A DNA stretch of 64,000 nt, from NCBI GenBank assembly GCA_009782405.1, contig WRJC01000013.1:1-64000 (forward strand). The letters run 5' to 3'. How positions within the stretch are numbered: the first letter of the stretch is position 1; each line of letters opens with the position of its first letter. Below the pieces are notes generated by a model. That model had not been told where the DNA came from. It did no database searches and worked only from the letters and a program-made list of their open reading frames with translations. The position numbers were made by a program, and so were the translations under genes. Of this stretch, positions 59,031-64,000 are shown piece by piece. This stretch comes from Oscillospiraceae bacterium. GTDB taxonomy: Bacteria; Bacillota_A; Clostridia; Oscillospirales; WRJC01.

Positions 59031-60488
59031 TCAATAAGTCTGTTTTTGCCAAGTTCCTTGCATATACGATTTCCAGGAATACGGCGCGTCCTCTTCGCTT
59101 TTCAGCTTCATTTCGTCAAAATACCCGGGGGATACGAGAAGGCCCGGATCTTCGGTTTTCACCAAGAATTCATTCAACTGCGCCCTCATCGATTTTAAGA
59201 CGGTTTCGGAATGGATTTCGGCTATGTTCGCCAGGCATTCCGGGTCTTTTTCTATGTCGTACAATTCCTCCCCGGGCCGTTTGCCGAAGGCGAGCTCGTA
59301 GTAAAATGCCTCCCCTTTTTCTTTGAGGGCCAGAATCTCGTCTTTTGTGGGCGATGAATCGCAATTCGTGAAGCCCGTTTCGGGATTTCCCGCAGGCCAG
59401 CGATCCGGCGCACGGTTGTGGATATACAGGTATTGCGAATTTCGCATGCAGCGCACCGGGTAGCCCAAATCGTTTTCGCTGCCCAAATCCTGCTGTTCCC
59501 TGCCGAAATACGCCGCGTTCCTCGAATTGTCGATTTGCCCGCTTGAATCCGACAAAAAAACGTCCAAAAAGCTGTTCCCGCTCATTTGCGGATGTTTCGC
59601 AACTCCGGCGGCTGCCAAGAAAGTCGGCGCGATATCCACGAAATTTATGATGTCGGTTATTTTCCTGCCCTGCCTTTTTTTTGCCGCTTTCCACATCCCT
59701 GCCATCGGAAGGTGGAAGTCCTGTTCGTACATCTGCCCTTTGACCCGGGGGAAAGAGCAGCCGTTGTCCGAAGTGGCTATCACGATCGTATTTTCGAGTT
59801 CGCCCGCTTCCTCGAGCTGCCGCAGCATTTTGCCGAGCTGCGCGTCGAACCACTCTATTTCGTATGCATAGTCGATCATGTCGGTGCGCACTTTTTCGCA
59901 ATCGGGGAAATATGCGGGCAGCTTCGCGATTTCGCTTGTCGATTTTCCCGCCCGGAGCCCTTCCCCGAATTTATACGGGCGGTGCGGTTCCCATGCGCCG
60001 TACCAGAAATAGAACGGTTTTTCGGGAGGTTTGCACGACATGAAATCCGCGAAATTGGCGGCGTAATCCGTGCGGCTGACACAGGTGTTTTCCGGCGGCT
60101 GCAGCCAAAATTTGTTGAATTCGTCCCCGGCGGGGTTGCGCTTCAAGCCGGAGGCCAAATAATCCCCGGGGGCCCAGCCTTTTCCCGTATAGCCCGCAAA
60201 GTATCCGGCCTGTTCCAAAAGGTCGGGCAAAAGCGCGAATTTGTTCGGGAAAAAGCAGAAATGGTTGCAGGCTTCCTCGTTTTGCCAGGGGTAGCGCCCC
60301 GTCAAAATGCAGGCCCGCGAGGGCGCGCACTTCGGGCTGGGCGTAAAGGCGTTTTCAAACAGGACGCCTTCTTTCGCGATCTTGTCGATATTGGGCGTAT
60401 TTACAAATTCATGGCCGTATGCGCCGAAATGCGAAGCGTCGTCCGCTATCGCGAAAAGTATGTTCGGCCTCTTTTCGTTTTTTTCCAA
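59031..60488 (-). CDS. Cys-type sulfatase (S1 family)
   Basis: 485-residue arylsulfatase-like enzyme without a signal peptide. Metal Asp pair A-D-D (16-17), formylglycine site C-A-P-S-R-A-C-I-L-T-G-R (Cys54, the C-x-P-S-R consensus), G-Y-T-G-K-G-W-A-P-G (seen in the N-sulfoglucosamine sulfohydrolase-like subgroup), S-D-N-G and the C-terminal S1 subdomain with E-E-L-Y-D-I-E-K-D-P-E. Needs conversion of Cys54 to formylglycine by anSME or FGE, and neither is found in the window. Cytosolic, so it desulfates imported sugars. Start TTG 60488 with AAAGGA 10 bases upstream. First gene of the long operon. Confidence 0.9.
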   Translation of the reverse strand: MEKNEKRPNILFAIADDASHFGAYGHEFVNTPNIDKIAKEGVLFENAFTPSPKCAPSRACILTGRYPWQNEEACNHFCFFPNKFALLPDLLEQAGYFAGYTGKGWAPGDYLASGLKRNPAGDEFNKFWLQPPENTCVSRTDYAANFADFMSCKPPEKPFYFWYGAWEPHRPYKFGEGLRAGKSTSEIAKLPAYFPDCEKVRTDMIDYAYEIEWFDAQLGKMLRQLEEAGELENTIVIATSDNGCSFPRVKGQMYEQDFHLPMAGMWKAAKKRQGRKITDIINFVDIAPTFLAAAGVAKHPQMSGNSFLDVFLSDSSGQIDNSRNAAYFGREQQDLGSENDLGYPVRCMRNSQYLYIHNRAPDRWPAGNPETGFTNCDSSPTKDEILALKEKGEAFYYELAFGKRPGEELYDIEKDPECLANIAEIHSETVLKSMRAQLNEFLVKTEDPGLLVSPGYFDEMKLKSEEDAPYSWKSYMQGTWQKQTY

Positions 60489-60533
60489 TTTGATTTTCCT
60501 TTCGTTTATATTCGCATTGCCACATTACATTAC

Positions 60534-60563
60534 ATAATATCATTTTTACGGTGCAAATGTCAA
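60534..60563 (-). promoter_or_regulatory. Promoter of the sulfatase-to-OYE operon
   Basis: Minus strand TTGACA (60558-60563), 18 bases, TATTAT (60534-60539), 45 bases before the sulfatase start. Confidence 0.7.
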
Positions 60564-60602
60564 GCAAAAAATATGAAATTTTTCACTTCCCGGAATTTCG
60601 CG

Positions 60603-62315
60603 TCACGTTTTTTTCGCCAGAAATACCAAATCGCCGCCACTTGGCTTTTCGCCTATGTCATAGCTGCCGTTTGACGGGGCGAAATTGCCTTCTGCCTCGT
60701 AATTTCCCGTGGCGGGGTCAAACCACGAAAATGAATAATTTGCATCCGGGAGATTTGTGAGAATCCCCGTGCCGTTGCCTTTGGTTTGGTAGAAATATAT
60801 TACGATCACCTCGTCGCCGTCGCTCGCAATCGAATAAAACGCCGCCTTTGCCGGGCTGAAATATATTTGGCCGCCGAAATGCGGGACGAGTTTCCACCAC
60901 TCCAAAGCAATAAAAAACTGCTTCATATAGCCCATTTGTCTCGATGCGTCGAAATTCATGCTAACATCCCATTTTACCGCTTTGTCATCCGGGGTTATTT
61001 TGTCGATTCCGTCGTCCGAAGTCGTATCGGTGTCGTATGAACTGTTATACAGCCAAATGTCCACCGCCCCGTAGCCATGGCCGGCCATCCCGTTGAGATA
61101 TGCCGTCCAGGCCTGCACCCTGGCGCCGAATTCCTTTGTCCACAGATTTTCATAGCGGCCTTCGTAATTGACCGTGATTTTGCCCGAATTCCAGTATTCC
61201 TCCGGTATGCGGAAATCGAGGCGGGCATTTAGCTGCGGGGACCATTGCGCCGCGAACCAATCGTGCCCCGGAAGTTCCCTGAAAGACGAATTTTCGGCCC
61301 TCGTCGAACCCGTGTTTTCTTGGTGGGCGGTTTGCGGGTGATTGTACGGGTCGCATTCGTGAATAGCGTTGAAGACGATTTTCCACGGGTTCGTTTCGGA
61401 ATCAAACCAGGGGTTGTCCCTGCCGTAATAGAAATCCTTGTCGCATTCTTGGGCCGTAGTCCACATCACGGGGTATGCCCCGTATCTTGCGACCCAATAT
61501 CGGGCGAGCTTTTTTATGTATTCGTCGGAATACGCCGATCTGTTCCAGCCGAGCTCGCTTGCGAAAAACAGCTGGGCGTTTGCGTGCACGAGCCCCGCTT
61601 TTGCGATGTACTCAAATCTCCTGTCGAGGTCGCGGAACCCATCGAGCGCAGACTTGCCGAATCCGTCCGCCAGATTGTACTTTGCGCCGAGCGGTTCCGA
61701 TTGATAGACGGTGAAGCCTTTTTTCGCCCTGTCGTCCACTATCGAGACAAACATCGTTTCAAAAGGCTCGGAGGGCATGCTCCAGTGCGTATCGCCGAGA
61801 TAGAAAAACGGCGTTTCGTCGGCATGGGCGAAATGGCGATTGCCCTGTGCGGCCTTGATGAAACCGTGCTTGTATATGTCGAGTTCCCCTTCGTATTCCA
61901 CGCATTTTATCGCGCCTTTGACATCGTGCAGCCCGGCGTCGCCCATATCGGAAAAAGCGGTGGCATACGACCATTTCCCGATTTCCGTGGGAGCGAAGCG
62001 GACTTTCCAAGTGTTGCCTCCGTCCCAAAAACCCGGGACGACAAGTTTTTCGCCGTTTTCGGAACTGAACGTGACGTCGAATTCATAGTCCAGCGGCCCA
62101 AGTTTATTTCCCGGGTTTTCATCGAAGTCATTTTCCCCGCAGAATGTCAGTTCGAGCGCGACCCATTTTTGCGTTTCGGCTTCGCTTTCGGCATTTTCGG
62201 CTTCGGCGCCGCTCCGGCTGCTTGTGCATCCGTTCAAAAAAAGCATCAAAAAGAAAGTTGAAGCATTGACCAAAACATGGCGCAAAAAATTCGCATAATT
62301 TTTTTTCTTTTCCAT
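60603..62315 (-). CDS. DUF5060/DUF4038 putative glycoside hydrolase lipoprotein
   Basis: 570 residues. Signal peptide with lipobox L-N-G-C (Cys about 30) then a short acidic linker, so the enzyme is membrane-anchored outside the cell. Residues 50-140: DUF5060 beta-sandwich (L-D-Y-E-F-D-V-T-F…G-N-T-W-K-V-R-F-A-P-T-E-I-G-K-W). Residues 165-470: DUF4038 barrel (F-F-Y-L-G-D-T-H-W, K-G-F-T-V-Y-Q, V-M-W-T-T-A-Q-E), the GH140 apiosidase-related fold with a catalytic Asp/Glu pair. A C-terminal beta domain follows (S-F-S-W-F-D-P-A-T-G-N-Y). AGGAGG is 8 bases before the ATG. Gap of 11 bases after SBP 5 (one transcript). Confidence 0.85.
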   Translation of the reverse strand: MEKKKNYANFLRHVLVNASTFFLMLFLNGCTSSRSGAEAENAESEAETQKWVALELTFCGENDFDENPGNKLGPLDYEFDVTFSSENGEKLVVPGFWDGGNTWKVRFAPTEIGKWSYATAFSDMGDAGLHDVKGAIKCVEYEGELDIYKHGFIKAAQGNRHFAHADETPFFYLGDTHWSMPSEPFETMFVSIVDDRAKKGFTVYQSEPLGAKYNLADGFGKSALDGFRDLDRRFEYIAKAGLVHANAQLFFASELGWNRSAYSDEYIKKLARYWVARYGAYPVMWTTAQECDKDFYYGRDNPWFDSETNPWKIVFNAIHECDPYNHPQTAHQENTGSTRAENSSFRELPGHDWFAAQWSPQLNARLDFRIPEEYWNSGKITVNYEGRYENLWTKEFGARVQAWTAYLNGMAGHGYGAVDIWLYNSSYDTDTTSDDGIDKITPDDKAVKWDVSMNFDASRQMGYMKQFFIALEWWKLVPHFGGQIYFSPAKAAFYSIASDGDEVIVIYFYQTKGNGTGILTNLPDANYSFSWFDPATGNYEAEGNFAPSNGSYDIGEKPSGGDLVFLAKKT

Positions 62316-62326
62316 AATTTTGCCTC

Positions 62327-63769
62327 CTATCCGGTTATGTCGTATATCAAGTCGAAATCCGCTTGCGCCCGATCCGCATGTTTTTCATAGAAAGAAACGA
62401 AATCCGTGCTCTTTTTTTGGACAACGGTTTCTGAGATTATGTAAGGCAGAATCTTTTGGGAATCGAAAGAAAAACCTATGTCGTAGACTTTATTCAATTG
62501 GATCATCTCCAAGATTTTTTGCGATTCTTCGTCTTGCAGGCATTTGTTGTACAAAACATTTCCAAAAAACGCCGGGCGCAAATACCTATAGCTTCCTTCC
62601 GCATATGCCTGAATGATGATGCCCGCGTCGTCGGGGTCTTTTGCATTGACGGGAATGCCCATGAGCCCTGCGGCGACGAAAGAATAATAATTTTCCTGCA
62701 TTTCGTCCAATTTGGGCAATGGCGCGATTCCGAAATCAAATTCAACCGGGCGCAAATTCATCCAATATGTGCCTATGTCCCAGGAAATGGCCAGCGACCT
62801 GCCGTCTTCGAAATGGTGAAAAGAGGTCTGGTAGTCTTTTTCTATGTAGGTATCCGCTCCGTGAATCAATTCATACGATTTGTTTATCACCAGAGCCAGC
62901 CGGTCCCCGAGCAGCGACAGCGCCGGCTTGCCGTCTTTGTCGATCTGCGCGACTTTAAGCCCGCTCGCCCAGAGATAGGCATAATCGCTCGCATTGCTCA
63001 CATAACCGAAAATATCGTCTTTATCTATCGTCCCGTTGCCGTTGGTATCCCTTGAGGCGCCTTTTATGAATTCCATCAATTTGTCTATCGTCCAGGTTCC
63101 CGCAAAAACATGCTGATACGGATTCTCAATGCTCAAATTCTGCATCATTTCCTTGTTGAACAATATCACGCTCTGCCCTATTGACGTTATCGTTATATCG
63201 CCCGCCGCATAGAATATCTTGCCGTTTATTTTGAAGGTGTCCTGCATATCCGCATTCCAGCAGGGTTTGGAAAAGTCCACATATTTCATGTCGAGCCAGT
63301 TGCGCAAAAGCCCGTTGGTTATCAAGGATGTGACATAATTCGGGTGCGTGACCACCAAATCGACGGAGTCATCCCCGCTCGCCACGAGTTTGTTCAATGT
63401 CGTGTAACATTCCGTTTCGGAAGGATGCGTTTTTATCGATATGTCGAACTGATCCTCGATTTTTGCGTTCCTTTTGTATGCGGCGTCGTTCAAGCTGTCT
63501 CCCGTTTCTTCCTCGGCGGTGTAAAAATGCCGTTCCAGCGAATATTCGGGATTCATGATGACAAATATCCTGCCGTCCATTTTTGCATCGGGGAAATCGC
63601 TGTATTCGGCCTGCGTGGTTTCTTCGGGAGCCGCCCCGGAATTTTCCGGATTGCCGCCGGTATTGTTTTTATCCGCATTCTCCTTGCCGTCGCCGCAAGA
63701 GGCGAATATGGCCGTTATGGAAAATATGGCGGCTAAAACAAGCAATTTGCACCTTTTTGCGCTTTTCAT
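62327..63769 (-). CDS. Extracellular solute-binding lipoprotein 5
   Basis: 480 residues; signal peptide with lipobox F-A-S-C (Cys about 25). Paralogue blocks: L-N-D-A-A-Y-K-R-N-A-K-I-E-D-Q-F-D-I, K-P-C-W-N-A-D-M, A-G-T-W-T-I-D-K-L-M, acidic loop D-T-N-G-N-G-T-I-D-K-D-D-I-F-G-Y, G-I-A-P-L-P-K-L-D-E-M-Q, D-E-E-S-Q-K-I-L. AAGGAG is 10 bases before the ATG. First gene of the unit with the DUF5060 glycosidase, which probably trims the bound glycan at the surface. Confidence 0.87.
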   Translation of the reverse strand: MKSAKRCKLLVLAAIFSITAIFASCGDGKENADKNNTGGNPENSGAAPEETTQAEYSDFPDAKMDGRIFVIMNPEYSLERHFYTAEEETGDSLNDAAYKRNAKIEDQFDISIKTHPSETECYTTLNKLVASGDDSVDLVVTHPNYVTSLITNGLLRNWLDMKYVDFSKPCWNADMQDTFKINGKIFYAAGDITITSIGQSVILFNKEMMQNLSIENPYQHVFAGTWTIDKLMEFIKGASRDTNGNGTIDKDDIFGYVSNASDYAYLWASGLKVAQIDKDGKPALSLLGDRLALVINKSYELIHGADTYIEKDYQTSFHHFEDGRSLAISWDIGTYWMNLRPVEFDFGIAPLPKLDEMQENYYSFVAAGLMGIPVNAKDPDDAGIIIQAYAEGSYRYLRPAFFGNVLYNKCLQDEESQKILEMIQLNKVYDIGFSFDSQKILPYIISETVVQKKSTDFVSFYEKHADRAQADFDLIYDITG

Positions 63770-63812
63770 ATTGACCGCTCCTTAGTTTTCATGAAATTTT
63801 TTTGTTGATAAT

Positions 63813-63841
63813 ATAATATCACACTGAATTTGTTTTTGCAA
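63813..63841 (-). promoter_or_regulatory. Promoter of SBP 5-glycosidase with possible operator
   Basis: Minus strand TTGCAA (63836-63841), 17 bases, TATTAT (63813-63818). TGTTGCAAAAACAA at 63830-63843 covers the -35, identical to the element at the DUF4838 promoter. Confidence 0.78.
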
Positions 63842-63884
63842 CAAGAAACGCCATATTTTTGAAAAAATGCGGAACGGGACGCAA

Positions 63885-63912
63885 ACAAATCGACGCGGAT
63901 GCGCGAATTTGT
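63885..63912. repeat. Inverted repeat between divergent promoters
   Basis: ACAAATCG (63885-63892) and CGAATTTGT (63904-63912) with one bulged base, inner CGC/GCG (63894-63896, 63901-63903). Lies between the SBP 5 promoter and the rightward promoter; candidate operator, or a terminator since A4T6 follows. Confidence 0.5.
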
Positions 63913-63930
63913 AAAATTTTTTAAAATCGC

Positions 63931-63959
63931 TTGATTTTTTATCATTTTTGTATTAAAAT
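63931..63959 (+). promoter_or_regulatory. Promoter for a gene beyond the right edge
   Basis: TTGATT (63931-63936), 17 bases, TAAAAT (63954-63959). The window ends in GGAGGA (63995-64000), a ribosome binding site, so a rightward gene should start just outside. Confidence 0.65.
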
Positions 63960-64000
63960 GAATGTATGTAAGTTGCATTTATATATTTTTTTATGGAGGA

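Noticed and set aside
1..64000. CRISPR array, prophage, insertion sequence or rRNA
   Set aside because: No regularly spaced repeats, transposase, integrase or phage structural motifs, and no rRNA signature were seen on either strand.

Overview
The window looks like a chromosomal segment of an anaerobic, carbohydrate-degrading Bacillota (Clostridia-type, probably gut-associated). The reasons are an SLH-domain surface protein, many lipoprotein solute-binding proteins, an energy-coupling-factor ATPase with a FolT-type S component, Mini-RNase III, a TIGR03960/DUF2344 radical-SAM pair, pyruvate phosphate dikinase, a glycyl radical enzyme, consensus sigma-A promoters and AGGAGG-type ribosome binding sites. 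Species cannot be named from the sequence alone. No IS element, prophage, CRISPR array or rRNA was seen; one tRNA (His) is present. No gene-free stretch exceeds about 250 bases.

Layout. 1-5.1 kb (+): B12 uptake and salvage cluster: FecCD permease (cut by the left edge), BtuD-type ATPase, CbiB, CobD, a cobyric acid synthase without its glutaminase domain, and a DUF71 PP-loop ATPase, all overlapping or nearly abutting. 5.2-8.4 kb: sugar isomerase-like protein, GHL6 glycosidase, flavodoxin. 8.4-11.1 kb: radC, a two-component system, tRNA-His. 11.2-16.8 kb (+): solute-binding lipoprotein 1, a DUF3267-like membrane protein, an amidohydrolase, a TIGR03960 radical SAM protein and DUF2344. 16.8-24.5 kb: housekeeping genes (mrnC, folT-like, ecfA, proB, zapA, proA), an MFS transporter and a ThuA-like protein. 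24.5-36.3 kb: glycan genes: a fused FGE-like/GH42-like enzyme, a DUF4838 enzyme, a cupin isomerase, SBP 2 with a second lipoprotein, a mannitol-1-phosphate dehydrogenase-like gene, an SLH protein and a GH172/DUF2961 enzyme. 36.3-43.4 kb (+): glyA-nth-thiI-cinA and ppdK. 43.5-47.1 kb (-): a heterodimeric ABC exporter. 47.2-63.8 kb (-): a long catabolic island: SBP 5, a DUF5060/DUF4038 glycosidase, then a probable single operon of sulfatase, SBP 4, NodB-like deacetylase, glycyl radical enzyme, Gfo/Idh/MocA oxidoreductase, glycosidase, sugar isomerase, SBP 3 and old-yellow-enzyme reductase.

How it fits together. Three glycan loci combine lipoprotein binding proteins with glycosidases, a sulfatase, sugar oxidoreductases and isomerases, which suggests growth on modified, possibly sulfated, host or plant glycans. 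All five binding proteins lack permease genes in the window. The B12 genes would supply cofactor to B12-dependent enzymes elsewhere.

Most notable points: cobyric acid synthase apparently precisely lacks its GATase domain but keeps the family's C-terminal tail, next to an ammonia-ligase-like PP-loop protein; the glycyl radical enzyme has a non-standard active site (C-Q-D and R-L-W-G-V) inside an unusual operon; an FGE-like domain without catalytic cysteines is fused to a glycosidase; mrnC, and perhaps radC, seem to start at AUA.
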